A stretch of 64,000 nt of DNA from Pseudoips prasinana. Its lineage: Eukaryota > Arthropoda > Insecta > Lepidoptera > Nolidae. The DNA is taken from assembly GCA_951640165.1 (NCBI GenBank), contig OX621253.1:13844001-13908000 (forward strand), written 5' to 3'. Position numbers and translations under genes: made by a program. Shown one piece after another: positions 1-12,737 of this stretch (positions are counted from its first letter, which is position 1; each line of letters opens with the position of its first letter). The notes below the pieces were generated by a model. That model did not search any database. It was given only the letters and a program-made list of their open reading frames with translations, and had not been told where the DNA came from.

Positions 1-630
1 TAGGTACACAGGTAAGTACTTTATAAAATAAAACTGAACATAATAGCAATGTAAGTATCGTTTGTAAGGTTGTTTCTGACCCCACTGGCATTATATTCCA
101 GGAACATTCAAAGGCCGCATCTACCGATAAGTGTTTGTAAATAGTGTTCTCGGAACTGCTATTGGGTAATTGATGCAATTATTACGCAAGGTGTTTTCCG
201 AATTAAAAAGACGTATGTAAAAGTTAAAACTACTATCTGAATGAAGACTGCTTCTCAGGTAGGTATCTTTAAATTGAATGAATAAGGTAATCACTTATAT
301 AAAACTTTATGGAATTCAGTTAAATTAATTTTATGTGTAAAGTGATTATGATCCACTTCTGTGATAAGATCTTGTTTGTTGTTTGTCTTTATATAGTAAA
401 TTATGTATATAACGTATTAATATATTCTCGTAATAAAACATAGTCATGAACCCCGTGTCTGATTATATAGAAGGATATAATACTGTAACACTCACAGCAG
501 CGGGGGTTTCCTCTTAGATATCTAGAGGGAGATCTTCAAAATGACAACACACGCGTAAAACACCATATTTTTATTCATTATATTTTATTTTATAATAATA
601 AACTATTTTCACACAAATAACTATTTTTTA
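1..630. other. No recognised gene
   Basis: AT-rich sequence with scattered stops in all frames. I see no gene, repeat relative or RNA here. Confidence 0.5.
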
Positions 631-753
631 GGTTGTCTGGAAGAGATCACATTTAGTGATAAGGCCGCCAATTGTACATTTCTGTAATTCATCCTTGTTC
701 CTTATATTTTATTTTACTTGGTGTACAATAAAGAGTTATCTCTATCTATCTAT
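631..753 (+). mobile_element. 3' end of a CR1/Jockey-group LINE
   Basis: Starts GGTTGTCTGGAAGAGATC and has GATAAGGCCGCC, GGTGTACAATAAAG and a (CTAT)n tail. It matches the 3' end of the reverse-transcriptase-bearing element at 16.39-18.24 kb, so it is a severely 5'-truncated relative. Confidence 0.7.
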
Positions 754-1802
754 CTACTATTTTTTAGCACATCACTTTTGTAACTGCGGAGAACTATCTA
801 CCCGACATTAAATTATACTTCTTTTTTTTAAATTCAAACACATTCTAACTTCAAAACCTATGTCCAGCAATTTTAAAAGAATGTACAGGGTTTTCCAGGT
901 TCTACTCTCAAAAGAGGTTTTGTTTTATAGGAGGGCAATCTTAGGTAATATCCTGGTAATACCATTACAGTACGGTTTTGGCGCCAACGCGGAAAAGCAT
1001 CGCGGCATTGTTTCATTTTCAAAAACTGGTGTAAATTAGAGTTTAAATAAATATGGTGAATTCAAAGGCTTACATATGGTGAATTTTTAGACATAACATC
1101 TTCGACAACGTGCACAAGTGGAGGAAAGTGCCATATTGCCGTGAATTGCGATTTTCTGTGTTGAATCTAAAACTCTATATAAGCCTGTAGTAAACTTTTT
1201 ACTGCTTTACTGGGATAGGACAAGGGCTATGTATGATTTGACTGTGACGGACTTTACTTGACATTGACTTGATGACGAAAATTAATGAAATAAAAATATA
1301 TTTTATAGTGAGACAAGGATCTTTAAGAACGTGGCTGAAAGTAGAACTAACACCGCCATCTTATAAAGTGTCTCTTTGACGGTTCTGCCACAGCTTGCTT
1401 TGCTGACTGCTGTTCCTACGTTTATTTTTTGGTTTAAAACACTTATGACAAATGTGATAAAAAGTGGTGTCAGTAAAATAGTCCTAAAGGTTAAGGAGAT
1501 TTTCATGAAAGAAAAACACAGTGAAGGCTCGATAATTCCATTTGAAAAATTTAACGAGCGAGTTGCGCCCCGATAGGAAAATGTTACCATGCTTGATTTT
1601 TAAGTCGCACCCGTGTATTAGTTTTTCGTTTAAAGTTTTTTATTAATGTAGTATTATAAGTAAAGTGAATAAAATATTAATTTAGAAATAAATTTGTTTA
1701 TTAAGATATAATGACTGTTTTACTCCCTTGTGCTATTAAATTATTTATAATAATAAATCGATAATATATGGGGTACCCTATAAACTTTTAGAGTTAGATA
1801 TA
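754..1802. other. No recognised gene
   Basis: An open stretch at 1376-1576 (66 codons, + strand) has no domain I recognise. An AGGATCTTT-type motif near 1316 recurs inverted near 2156, hinting at a decayed repeat. Otherwise nothing supportable. Confidence 0.4.
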
Positions 1803-2014
1803 CCTGGGAAATTATTCACACAAGGCCATCTTATCTTATCTCAAACTAAGTAAAGCTTGTACTATGGAAATCAAATAGCTGATATACTACATATACTACT
1901 TTTGTAAATACATATCTGAACATCTAGACACGGGACAAACAGGCAATTTAATGCACATAAATATCTGTCCTGAGTGGGAATAAAAAAAACCAACTAAGCC
2001 AACTGGCCCGTCAA
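1803..2014 (-). mobile_element. SINE family B copy (decayed)
   Basis: Antisense copy showing the body motifs ATACTACATATACTAC, TTGTAAATACAT and the head end GGCCCGTC. The tRNA-like box B region is largely lost, replaced by an A-run. Confidence 0.6.
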
Positions 2015-3943
2015 AGTAAAATAATACAATTGATACAAAATACAATGGATACAGTCCATTGCCATTCTATTTTTCCCATAATATTAGGGAAATTTTCTTA
2101 AAAGCAACCCTTGCCGTCATAGTGTCGTCCTCCCCCAAATGTCAGTCACGTTCAAAAAGATCCTTGTCCCACTGTACTGACGGCTCATAAGGCCGCAGAA
2201 ACCAGAACCGTAAAACTGGATAAAAAAAAACATTACAGGTACCATAGATTATACCTATATATTAATTTCAGCGTGCCAGACAGGTTGTTCGTAAGGTAGC
2301 CGCGTGGGCTAGAGGCAGGAGATATTACTTTATGATATATAGGTATATATGATGATTGACTTGATTAAATTTAGCTTAAGTGTAATATATACTTTACCTA
2401 ACATTGCAGTATCGCTCTATCGCTATCCTTTTAGCAAGACTGATCATACCCACCGCAAAATAATTTCGCATTGAAATCACTAAATGCATGGTCTAATTAC
2501 GTCTAGAGATGAACTACTAATTTGGTCTTAGTAGTTTGTTGATGATGTTTATAGCTACAGACGTATTTTATTCCATTATTTTCTCTTGTGTCAATGTTTA
2601 ATAAAATAAATAATGGAAAGCGTTAAAAGTATTCCTAGGAAAAAATATACAGAGCATTTTTAAGTTATTCTCTACTATTTACCTATATTTAATTTTATTC
2701 GTTTTTTTACTATCCACTTTTTACTATCCCTGGTGACTAAGTAGGTACCCTAACTATTATACAAGGTGTAATGTATATAGTAGACGTGACTTAAGGAGCT
2801 TAATTTGTCTATGAAACTGAACAACGCGTAGAACATTAAATTACAAATAACAATAAAAATGAAACAAATAACAATAAAAAAATGAAGCCAAATCTTATAA
2901 TTTTTTGTATTTCCTGAACTGCTTTTCTTTAATTTGTTCAGATATGTGGGCAGGTGGTGTTCCTTTAATTCCCTTTACTATTTACGTTAGACCTTGTATA
3001 ATAGTGGTAAAATTTATAAGCGCCATCTATTAACAGTCTAAGGTGTTATGGATAAATATATTGTCTGTGTTTCCATTAAGAGACCGCATATGAATGTGTC
3101 AGTATTTTGTAAAGGTTCACAAACATTTGTAAATTTAGACTCTAATTTGTAAATCTACATCTAACAGGGTTCATAATTCTAGCCATGAATGTAAACTAGG
3201 TAAGTTTAGCAATGTAGGTACTACACTTAAAGTGATTAATAAGTGCATTTAAATGTTCTAAACATATGAGTTGGTAGGCATACTTCATGTCCTTGTTCTG
3301 AATAATAACTACTGATATTTACATTTGGTCGCGATCAGTAGACGGCGAACTTTAAAGTTCATCGGAATTAAGGCTCGTTTAGACACGACCATTTCTCATT
3401 TTTGGGTAGACTCGGTCGGGGTTTTTTTTTAATAGCGGTTGACTTAAATTTTGGCGCGAATTAAAATCGAATACTAACCTGGAATGACAACTATCTAATC
3501 TAGTTGTAAAGATAGGTAATCGATGTTTTTTTGACATTTATATAATGGTTTTGTTATGTTAGTATTTCGGTTGAATAGGAATTTTCTCAAAATTTTGATT
3601 GATATATTTAGGGATACATATATGTAGTACCTACGAATTATACGAGTACTAACGAGAACGTATTTTACTCCATGAGGATTTGGATATAGCATGACATTGA
3701 AAAGGAGGTTCCATCTATTATGTATGAGACATTATTGCCCCAACACAATATTGAAAAAATCAAAATCAATATTGTGATTGAATAATATGCCTTATAAACT
3801 GAAAAGTGGTATATATTATAAATAATATTAAAAGAATGCTGAATATATTTACTATTACATGTTAGGATATACTTTCCTATGCGTATTATAGTCAAAGTAT
3901 AGCCTAACGTGTAATAGTTGTAACTAAAGTATAATAAGCCGTT
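2015..3943. other. No recognised gene
   Basis: AT-rich. Open frames at 3495-3692 and 3665-3997 (- strand) are low-complexity and Tyr/Ile-rich as expected by chance in AT-rich DNA; I do not call them genes. Confidence 0.45.
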
Positions 3944-4070
3944 GTGCGCACGGCTACATATCAAGCTATACGTTTCCAATATAACCTGACCTGTCATTGT
4001 ATGAAAATCCTATACAACGCGAGATCAGCTTATACTGGAAATGTATAGCTTGATGTGTAGCCGTGTGTAC
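3944..4070. mobile_element. Hairpin MITE family F, copy 1
   Basis: Two arms meet head to head: GTGCGCACGGCTACATATCA on the left and its imperfect complement ending GTAGCCGTGTGTAC on the right. A second copy at 12347-12474 has the same arms and the same centre (GTTGTATAGGATTT-like), so this is a mobile family. Confidence 0.7.
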
Positions 4071-4214
4071 CTAACAGAGTTATAGAAATTCAATAAATAT
4101 TTATTATCTTAAAATGATGCGGTCTATTATTTCCTTAGATCACCATGTAATTTTTATAGATATTGATGGATCATCCGCAAACTACCGATTCATCAAAACA
4201 TCTGAAAGAAATCC

Positions 4215-4340
4215 AAAGCTGATCAAAAACCTCCCCCGAGAATCATATTGGGGGTATAAGCCATAATCGATCGCAGTGATGATAATCGTAGTACTCAGAA
4301 AGAAGTTGCTACCTGTCTTCTAGTAGATATTCCCTCGGGT
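4215..4340 (-). mobile_element. RTE-type 3' fragment (decayed)
   Basis: Shares CCTCCCCC, GCCATAATCG and GTACTCAGAA with the clearer copy at 11078-11250. The terminal tail is missing. Confidence 0.5.
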
Positions 4341-4877
4341 GATATTCTGATATTTGACTCCCGATTGGTGCGATAAAACCGATCATTCACACGTGTCCAA
4401 TGTGTGAATGTGGCTTAATAACGCCATGTGACCATCTGTTACAATTCCGACGCTGATTCGACATCGTAATTACCGGTATTTTGCACTACGTAATAACTGT
4501 CGACTTGTTCTTAATAATTTGGTTCAAGGTCACTACTATACGGTTTCTTTGACAGTTTTACAGTATTGTGCACGAGAATGGTAACATCTTGTTGAAATGT
4601 CGGATGTTTAAGGTTCCATTTTATACTGGGTTAATACTACTCCTCGTTTAATCGAATGAATCAATATAAAATACCAGTTTTACTTATAAAAGAAAATGAG
4701 ATCCTATATTATTTATCGTTGCTCTGCAAAATATTTTATTTCGTAAGGTGGGTTAAAAGGTGTGCAAATTGCAATGCTTTATATTGTCAAGGAACTGAAA
4801 TTAAATATAAATATTTATTTGCAGAAGTATAATATTACTTTTTCGATTCACATATTCCGACGTTGATTAATGCAATA

Positions 4878-5020
4878 TGTACAGACGCCAGCACATCAAG
4901 CTACACCAATCTGTCAAATTTCCCCAATTGAAAGTGAACTTTATGCTTTTGTGATAAAGTTGAAATACTATAAAAGAATTTTGACAGATTGGGGTAGCTG
5001 GACGTGCTGGCGTCTGTACA
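4878..5020. mobile_element. Hairpin MITE family D, copy 1 (complete)
   Basis: Terminal inverted repeats begin TGTACAGACGCCAGCACATC; the right end reads GTGCTGGCGTCTGTACA. The subterminal CCAATCTGTCAAATTTCC is complemented by GACAGATTGG. About 143 bases, no coding capacity. Four more copies occur in the window. Confidence 0.85.
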
Positions 5021-5149
5021 TTATTAGATGATTAGTTTACGTATACAATTATTATACCAATTTAATACCAACAGTTTATATACGAAATACAACAAGTAGT
5101 ATTTAAATCATCAGGTCAAGATAAAATATGAAACAAAATGATAATAGAA

Positions 5150-5490
5150 GCGCTTTTGCCATACCTACTATTGGAACCAAATAGAACAGACCCTTAAAAT
5201 TCATCCTCGGTGCTTTTACAGCAGGCTTCTTTTGTTGCAATTCTTTCGTTTTATGAGGCTCCAATCTCGTTATATCATTCTGTCTTCCGCTTTGCTTTGG
5301 AGGGAAGTGGAATATTTCCTTTCTTGTTCCTCCTTGTATCTTTCTCATTAAATTCGATGCGGGATGCAAGACAGTTAAAGCGATTTCTCATCGCTCAGTG
5401 TCTTTTCATTTTGTGCCACCTATGATCCTGACTTACGGGAGTTGCATTGGTGGGTAAGAGAGAAGGACTAGTCCCGTAAAAAAGGTAGTA
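5150..5490 (-). repeat. Repeat family I, copy 1, with an open frame
   Basis: Matches 33735-34075 on the opposite strand along its length, and 23655-23850 partly. On the - strand an open frame (5103-5369) ends in a hydrophobic segment (FKGLFYLVPIVGMAKALLL). The sister copy reads APKIYFKGPR where this one reads APRMNFKGLF, so the repeat may descend from coding sequence. Function unknown. Confidence 0.45.
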
Positions 5491-6725
5491 TCTCTCTATG
5501 ATAACAAAGTACACATTGCAAGGAATTAATTTGGTAGATTCAGATAAAAGTGGGTAGTTTATAATTTTGGAACGAAGTTCCTTATCGCGCGTTGCGAAAG
5601 GGTAGCCCCTGAGGGAAAAAAATAAGACGAAAAGTTGTAACGACACTTTTTGCTTTTTTTTATTACTAAAATTGAGCCTACTGATAAATTTCATAAACAT
5701 TATATTTTTTTATTATTAACAAATGTAATGTAATATTAACTTCGTTCCATCCGGGTGTCACTTGACACCTCTCAAGATTTTTTCTGTATCTAGTTTTAAA
5801 TTAACTAGCCATTAACTTATATTAGCCGAAGGACATCCATTACTGGACATAGGCCTCCCCAAAGATCTCCAGAATTATCAGAATTACTATCCATTAACTT
5901 GACCATTTTGCCATTTTCATGTTTAGATGATATTATAATTATATTCGAAAACTAGGTGTCCCGGTAAACTTTGTACTGCCCTGAAAATATAAAAAGAACC
6001 TGGCATCTGATCGCAGTGCCAACTACCGGGTCCAACTATACATCTATAGAGGTAGAAGGAATGCAATCACAACTGTCATGTGGCACAGATTGCGTACGTA
6101 CCGACTTTTTTTTCAAAATGTCTTACTTTTCCATTACGCATGGAAACTTCCTATCATCATCAGGCAATCCGTTATCGCTATATATATTTATTAACATAGC
6201 TGAACATAATCCCTTGTGTAATACAGCGACAAAATACCCCAATTGATTATTTTTAGGAAGTTAGATCACATGAGAGTATGGCATACTTATGAAAAATTTG
6301 AAGATTCATTACGAGTTTTTTAAATACTCTTTAATATCAGTTTGTAAATCTCAAGTTAAAATTTTTCACATTTCAAGTTCTCTGTAACACAATTGTGTAT
6401 ATGTATCTAGTATATGTATATGTATCTAGTATCAAGCGTTTATGTATTAATTCGCCTTGTCAAGTTTTTAATAATACCCTTGTCACAAGTATTTAATAAA
6501 CTAATGAATACAACAATGTCCAAACATTAAAACAGTCACGCCCATGACTGCAATCTTTCACTGTTATCTGTCAATGAATGGGTATTCATATTTGTGTTAC
6601 GTTAAAAGGTTTAAAACTGGTAAATATTAAATGTTACCGGTAGTTATGTTACCAAAATCAAGATAAGACGGCCCCAATTAATAATGGCGTCATTCTGGTC
6701 GATTTATTTTGGTGAATGTTTACAG
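5491..6725. other. No recognised gene; one RTE fragment
   Basis: 5820-5882 is an antisense RTE 3' fragment (TAGCCGAAGGACATCCATTA, then AGGCCTCCCC). The open frames at 5395-5700 and 5971-6246 have no recognisable domain. Confidence 0.45.
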
Positions 6726-6941
6726 TTGAATACTTGCCTTTTACGCCGCAGGTTGTGAGTTTGATTCCCTACCACGAAAGACATTAGTGTGCATGAACAT
6801 TGTCCTCAGTCAGGGTGTGAATGTCTATATAAGTATGTATGTACAAAAAAAAATAGTATATCAGGTATATGATTGCCACAGCTTTAGTTTGAGTCAGATG
6901 GCCGTGAGTGAATACTCTCCCAGGTAATTCCCAGAATATTA
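6726..6941 (+). mobile_element. SINE family B copy (decayed)
   Basis: Contains TACGCCGCAGGTTGTGAG and GATTCCCTACC (degenerate box B), GTCTATATAAGTATGTATGT, and the 3' motif CAGATGGCCGTGAGTGAATA. Confidence 0.65.
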
Positions 6942-7160
6942 ATGGAACAACTAGCTGACACGTCCGGAAAGAGTTCAGGTAGGGAACCGACGGTTCTACG
7001 TACGCTTCGAGTTATGGGGCTTTACTCGTAAAGTACAAGGGCCAGTGACACGTAAAGTTATTAGACCCTAGTCAATAGAAAACAGTCGTCAAGCCTCAGA
7101 CATGACTAAAGGCCTATCGACCGGTTGAACTAGTCTGCCATCGGTCAAGCAATGACCAGT
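6942..7160 (+). mobile_element. Diverged relative of the 5S-derived SINE
   Basis: The 3' half (CAGTCGTCAAGCCTCAGAC, then GGTTGAACTAGTCTG) matches the clearer 33428-33645 copy. The 5S-like head is poorly preserved. Confidence 0.4.
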
Positions 7161-7880
7161 TAGGTATTACATTTTTTTTTAAATTTAATGCTTAGTAACG
7201 AATAAATAATAAGATAGTATTAATGGTACATTCAATTGTTACATTGTAGTAGACACACTAATTATAACCTTATTTGCTCGAAATAGTATGTCAAGCACCA
7301 AACAAAACAAAAACGTTTAAGATCTAGGATTTTAAAATGTTTCCATTATTTAATAATTTATTTCATTACGTTATTATTTATGGCTTATTATGTGCTCAGA
7401 GTATACTATTACGTAGTCTGTAAAATACCTACACAGGAATTGTCAATTTACGAACAATGTTTTTTATATGTACACTCGTAGTATACGGGTGGTAGGGTAC
7501 TTTATATCAAATTCGTATTTTTTATTGTCATAATATTTTCCCATGCTCTGTTAGTTTACTTGTACATTAGATGGTCTAAGGGTTTTACTCGAATAAACAT
7601 CACGGTGTTTATTTATGTAAAACCTTTAAACATAGTGAAGTGAATAATACAGGAATAATTCAAGACTTCTTAATATAAAAAGGTTTCATTAATAAATTAC
7701 AAATAAGGTTAAAATAAAATATGTATGAACATACCAAGATAATTTCCGAATCTAGATATGCCCCAACAGTATATTAACAACGAACAGTAACGTAGATATC
7801 TGATTACCCGAGTAAGCTTTTATTATTTCAACTATGAAATTAATAATACAATATACGTATATATAATAATGATGAATGGT
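7161..7880. other. No recognised feature
   Basis: AT-rich intergenic sequence; nothing recognised on either strand. Confidence 0.45.
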
Positions 7881-8136
7881 GACGGTCACCGTAGCCTAGT
7901 TGGTAGTGCCCCTGCCTACGAAGCTGGTGGTCCTGGGTTCGAATCCCGGTAAGTGCAAATATTTGTGTGATGAGCACCAATATTTGTTTTTGAGTCATGG
8001 ATGTTTTCTATGTATATAAGTATTTATCTATCTATATAAGTATGTATATCGTCACCTGGTACCCATAGTACAGGCTTTGCTTAGTTTGGGGCTAGGATGA
8101 TCTGTGTGACATTGTCCCTAAATATTATTATTATTA
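7881..8136 (+). mobile_element. SINE family A, complete reference copy
   Basis: tRNA-derived head: box A TAGCCTAGTTGG and box B GGTTCGAATCC. The body contains GTGATGAGCACCAATATTTG and GAGTCATGGATGTTTTCTAT, a TATCTATC stretch, GTCACCTGGTACCCATAGTA, and a (TTA)n tail. This copy provides the unbroken sequence for reading the interrupted copy at 16.2/18.2 kb. Confidence 0.85.
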
Positions 8137-8814
8137 ATTATAACTCAATTCGGTGGAATTTGTGAAGAACCAAATTATTATAATCATATTCTTATTGTTT
8201 CCCACTATGATTTATATTTGTCATAGTTTCGAATTTAACAGTAACACTTATTTCGCTTACGATTCGCGGTCCGTATGGAGCTATTGACTATTGAGACAAT
8301 AGAGTTACCTTGACATTATGCCTACGTGTAACCGACAAGCGATAGTGATCCGTAAGTACTCTCCGTAGGGTCACCATGTGGAACACCTGTTTCTGGCGGC
8401 TATAAACCTTGTTATTCATATAAACTTCATAAGCTTCCGGAGTTTCAAGGTTCTGATGTAATATTCTGGGCCATGAAAAATATTGGCCAGTCACAGATTT
8501 TAGTGATTTTATTATTAACCTGATTCAAATATCAAAACCAGCTGTCTATCCTATATGGTATTTCAGACTAAAATATTCTTTCGTTCCAAATTACAGATAC
8601 AGGTATTTTCTACAGCGGAAGCGTGGTTAGAAACTGACAATCTCACAAATAAACAGACGCGTTTGTAATAATAATAAAAAAATGCATGCATGCAATGCAT
8701 AGTTAAAAGGTTTCAAATTAATAAAAACATCTTTTTCGTATAGTTTACTTCCATATACTATATGTATACACCTACCACCCTACCGATAAATTTTTTATTC
8801 CAGCAGCGGCTATG
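8137..8814. other. No recognised feature
   Basis: The open frame at 8288-8494 (- strand) has no domain or codon pattern to support it. Confidence 0.45.
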
Positions 8815-8937
8815 ATTTTGAGAGGGTCGTTGGAAGCCGCGCTGGATGCACGTAGCGCAGGATCGGCAATTGAGGAGATCTTTGGGGAGGAATTTGTCCA
8901 ACAGCGGACGTCTTTCGGCTAATAAGATGATGATATA
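8815..8937 (+). mobile_element. RTE-clade LINE 3' end
   Basis: Ends with CAGCGGACGTCTTTCGGC followed by a degenerate (ATG)n tail; GGAGATCTTTGGGGAGG upstream. This is the typical 3' terminus of lepidopteran RTE elements; no reverse transcriptase remains. Confidence 0.75.
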
Positions 8938-9254
8938 TATTTATAAAAAAAACTTCGTAATTATTTCTATCCGTTTTCGTCGTATCGTGTATTGATAGGT
9001 TAGTATCCATTGCACAACCTTTATTTAGTTTGGGTTAGATGGTGCTGTTTGATGGCTCGGATATATATTTATATATTTTGTAAAATTGACATTAAATAGC
9101 CACCTTTCTAAGTATTTTTATATACTGAATTACAAACTCTATGTTTCATATTTTAGTGCTCGAGAGTTTTGAATAGAATAAGAATTATGATTAAATTTTA
9201 CAGGACAGTGATATTGTGCGTAAGTTATAAGAAAATAAAGGATCCATAAATCAC

Positions 9255-9423
9255 ACTAATATCATAAAGCCGAAAGTTTGTGAGTGTGTGAGTGTGTATG
9301 TTTGTTACTTCTTGACGTCTAAACGGCTGGAGTAACTTTAATAAAATTTGGTATAGAGCTAAATTAACATATAGGCTATAATTTATAAAGTTTAACGCGG
9401 GTAAAACCGCAGGGCACAGCTAG
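9255..9423 (+). mobile_element. Helitron-like (Lep1-type) element
   Basis: 5' part CACTAATATCATAAAGCCGA with a (GTGA)n run; GTTTGTTACTTCTTGACGTC; 3' part TTTAACGCGGGTAAAACCG; ends GGGCACAGCTAG, with CTAG as the Helitron-type 3' end followed by host T. Confidence 0.7.
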
Positions 9424-10846
9424 TATAAAATAATTATCATATTATAGTTATCCTCATTTAAAGTGCAAACTTCTATTAAACAGTTTCGTTTAACAAAGTC
9501 AAATTAATCCCGACAAGCTTTAAAGTGTTGGCATCGTAGTCAGCAGCATAATGATACTTTTATACTTAGATGATTTTATCAGTAGCTTAAGCAAGAAGTA
9601 CCTACAGAAACAGTTTATCTATAAACGATTAATCGACGCATTCGAGTTCGAGGTTGCTTTTGTTTGGAAATGGTTTTGATTAATGTTTTGAATATGTTGA
9701 TGATTCAATACAACTTTGGTTCCCAGAAAGAAAATTGAACAGCGTTCTAGTAATTCTCTTTTGATACTGGCTTCAATTTGATTAGACAATGATATATTAT
9801 TAATGTCAATATTATTGTGAAATATCTAATGTATATATATGCTACTGGCTTTTAATATTTTTGTTCATCTCTACTTTTTAAGTTGAGTTTTTAGTATTAT
9901 TATTCAAATCACTGCATGATTTGTTGTTTCAAAGAGAAGAAATTGGTATATTATTGTACCTACTCTAGAAATGTTTTCCAAATTTCCATTTTCTCATACT
10001 CGGAAAGTAGTGCTTATTTGATCCGTGTAGCGAGTGGAACATGCTACTTCCCACCTTTGGGCGGCAAAGATTGCTGCCCTCCCTAAGGTGGGAATAAATA
10101 TAAAAAATTTAAATAAATTTGGTCAGGCAGTCAGTTGTAAAAAAATCTATTATAATAAAAGAAAATATTGCGGCCGTGTGAGGGTATAAACGGTTAGTGT
10201 GAATTAGAAATAAGACCCTCCTTCTCATGAATATTCGATCAGGTCACGTGTCCTAATGCGAGTTTAACATTTTTTACCCTTCTCAAAAAAGTGCACAACG
10301 ACGCTAAAGAAGTTTTCATTTAAAAAAAAACGAGTGTAATTTAGACTATACGACTGAAGTAAAACTTAGATATACGAAACTTATATCTCCTAGCTGGCTA
10401 TGAAAGAAAGAGAGAAATAAAATGTGTACTCGCACCTGTACCTCTTGCTTCTACAGTAATGTACGAAACGTAAAATTCTCTCTTTTTACCTTCACTAACT
10501 TAATCTCCCTTTCAACTGTTCGCCTCGCCCGATCTATTTTTCGTAAAGAATAAGTCACAATAATAATGGCTTACTCCAAAAGACAAGCGAAGTTTTACTC
10601 CAAAAAATAGTAAATTAAGATACAAAAAAAATGCAAATTAATGTAAAAGCGCTCCAATTACTAAATAGTAAGCGGATATTGTTTCTTTCCGTGAAATATT
10701 GTTCTTGTTTGTTTATTTTAGCATCAAGAGCTTGCTGGTCACTGCTAGTCTCGACTGCTGCAATCTCCAAAATGTGCACGAGGGAAGAGTTGTCTGAACC
10801 CGTTTTCACTGTAATGTAATGTCGTCTCGGTAATTGTATAGAAATG
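9424..10846. other. No recognised gene
   Basis: AT-rich. The open frames at 10615-10863 overlap on both strands and neither has a domain. Confidence 0.45.
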
Positions 10847-10989
10847 TGTACAGACGCCAGCACATCAAGCTACCCCAATCTGTCAAATTTCCCCAATTGA
10901 AAGCGAACCTTATGCTTTTGTGATAAAGTTGAAAATCTATAAAAGAAATTTGACAGATTGGGGTAGCTGGATATGCTGGCGTCCATACA
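10847..10989. mobile_element. Hairpin MITE family D, copy 2 (complete)
   Basis: Left arm GTGTACAGACGCCAGCACAT, right arm GATATGCTGGCGTCCATACA. The right terminus has mutated (CCATACA for CTGTACA). Confidence 0.85.
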
Positions 10990-11077
10990 ATATATTATGA
11001 TGTTTAATTAATTGTAATATTGAATTCGATTTTTCGTAGGTATTTTAATGTTAATAATGTGACTGTCATCACCATTT

Positions 11078-11250
11078 CAGCCGAATGACGTCCACTGCAG
11101 CTGCTGATCAAGAGCCTCCCCCAAGAATGTGGGCATATGCCATAATCGCCACGCTTGGAAGACAGGTTGGTGATCGCAGTAAGATGATCATAGTACTCAG
11201 AAGAAAGCTGCTGCCCGTTCTCTGGTATAAAGTCCCTCTGGTGGTGGTGG
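11078..11250 (-). mobile_element. RTE-clade LINE 3' end
   Basis: Reverse complement of the CGGCTGA tail: TCAGCCGAATGACGTCCACT at the left, then GCCTCCCCCAAGAATGTGGG and GCCATAATCGCCACGCTTGG. Confidence 0.75.
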
Positions 11251-11349
11251 CGATATTCTTTATGGTCGTCAGCCATACAACCAAATGTGACTGTGATTGT
11301 AATTAATTACTTCATTGTATTGAGTATTAGTTGTTCGAGTATAAATAAT

Positions 11350-11698
11350 AATATCCTTGGACATTATTCACACATGGCCATCTGATCTCAAACTAAGCAG
11401 AGATTGTACCAGATAACTGATATACTACATATACTACTTTTCCTTTGTAAATACAAACTTATATACATTATTACACCCAGATTCAGGACAAACTGACATG
11501 TTCATGCACACAAATATCTGTCCTGGGGCTCTACCGCACCGGCTAAGTTGCCGAACGTCGATTTCTTAAATGGCGTTCAAATAAATAATGGTTAAAAATG
11601 ACATAATCAATCGTTGGCCCTGGCCCTGGGTGGGCTTCGAACACACGACCTGCGACGTAGAAGGCAAGTATTTACCAACCACGTCAACAGGCCCGTCA
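11350..11698 (-). mobile_element. SINE family B copy, interrupted
   Basis: Antisense copy from the 3' end (TTATTCACACATGGCCATCT) to the head (AACCACGTCAACAGGCCCGT). About 105 extra bases sit between ATCTGTCCTGG and CTGGGTGGGC, with a short CCTGG repeated at the two sides. Confidence 0.75.
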
Positions 11699-12346
11699 TA
11701 ATACATTTTGTTTAGTTAGTATTGCATAGAATCGGGAGCGCTGTTAAAAAGCTATTAAGAGACAGCTTTAGGTATATTTTATGAATAGGTGCATATCATT
11801 AGTTGAAATAATACTTAACGAAATTTGAAAGTATCCTTGTGTCTTTCTTTGAAACCTAGAAAAGCTGTTTTAGTGAATAAAAATGGCCTAACTATTTATT
11901 TACGGTTTTATGTCTGTATAATTTAGACACGCATATCTTGTATTCTAGATAGAAATAGTCCGATACGCCGCCGGTATATATTATACCGTCACAGTAGTTA
12001 CAAAATGGCCAACATTTTTCAATTCAGAAGTGATTCTTATTTTTGTGTTGTTAGGGTTAAATTTTGAGTTGAATTTAGAATAATGGTTGGATACTTAGAA
12101 TCTAGGGCGTCGACGTCGTGAGTTGTCAACTAGTTGCATGGTTGCGGCGCAGTACTGCGGAGCGCTGCATAATTCCTCAAGCTTTGTAGGGCGTGTCATA
12201 CTCGTGACACAAGGTCCGGAGTACGAAGCTCACCCACCAAAGTAATAAGGTTCTCTTATATCTTACCCATCTTACCCCGTGGGGGCATATAAGTTGCCAG
12301 GGAATATATATTAGAGACAGCAGTATTCGAGGGCAGCAGCGTCTCT
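11699..12346. other. No recognised gene
   Basis: Slightly GC-richer around 12100-12220, but no open frame, splice pattern or repeat relative recognised. Confidence 0.4.
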
Positions 12347-12474
12347 GTGTACACATGGCTACGTATCAAGCTATACATTTCCAGTATAAGCTGATCTTGC
12401 GTTGTATAGGATTTACATACAATGAGAGGTCAGTTTATATTGGAAATGTATAACTTGATGTGTAGCCGTGCGTA
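12347..12474. mobile_element. Hairpin MITE family F, copy 2
   Basis: Arms GTGTACACATGGCTACGTAT and GATGTGTAGCCGTGCGTAC around a centre with GTTGTATAGGATTTAC. Directly followed by an RTE fragment. Confidence 0.7.
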
Positions 12475-12479
12475 CTATG

Positions 12480-12630
12480 AAAACCATACTGCGATCGCCA
12501 CCCCGTCTGCGAAGCGTGGCCATTATGGCGTATCCGTCCAAATGATGGACACAACTATATTGTGGAAATCTTTTGGAAGGCCTTTGTCCAGCAGTGGACT
12601 TCATTCGGCTGACATGATGATGATTATTAT
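12480..12630 (+). mobile_element. RTE-clade LINE 3' end
   Basis: Contains GGCCTTTGTCCAGCAGTGGA, TTCATTCGGCTGAC and an (ATG)n-like tail. It abuts MITE family F copy 2. Confidence 0.75.
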
Positions 12631-12737
12631 ACCAGAGAGATAGCATCTATATCAATATATAAAATTGTTTAAATATCAAGATAATAACGTGCTCTCCGAG
12701 GCACGAGGTTATAATAATACCGTCGTGCCTCGAATAG

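Noticed and set aside
3495..3997. Overlapping Tyr/Ile-rich frames on the - strand
   Set aside because: Composition is what AT-rich DNA gives by chance, and the right end overlaps hairpin MITE F.
7884..7950. tRNA gene (box A and box B present)
   Set aside because: Several copies share a non-tRNA body and a simple-repeat tail, and no acceptor-stem pairing is evident; it is the SINE A head.
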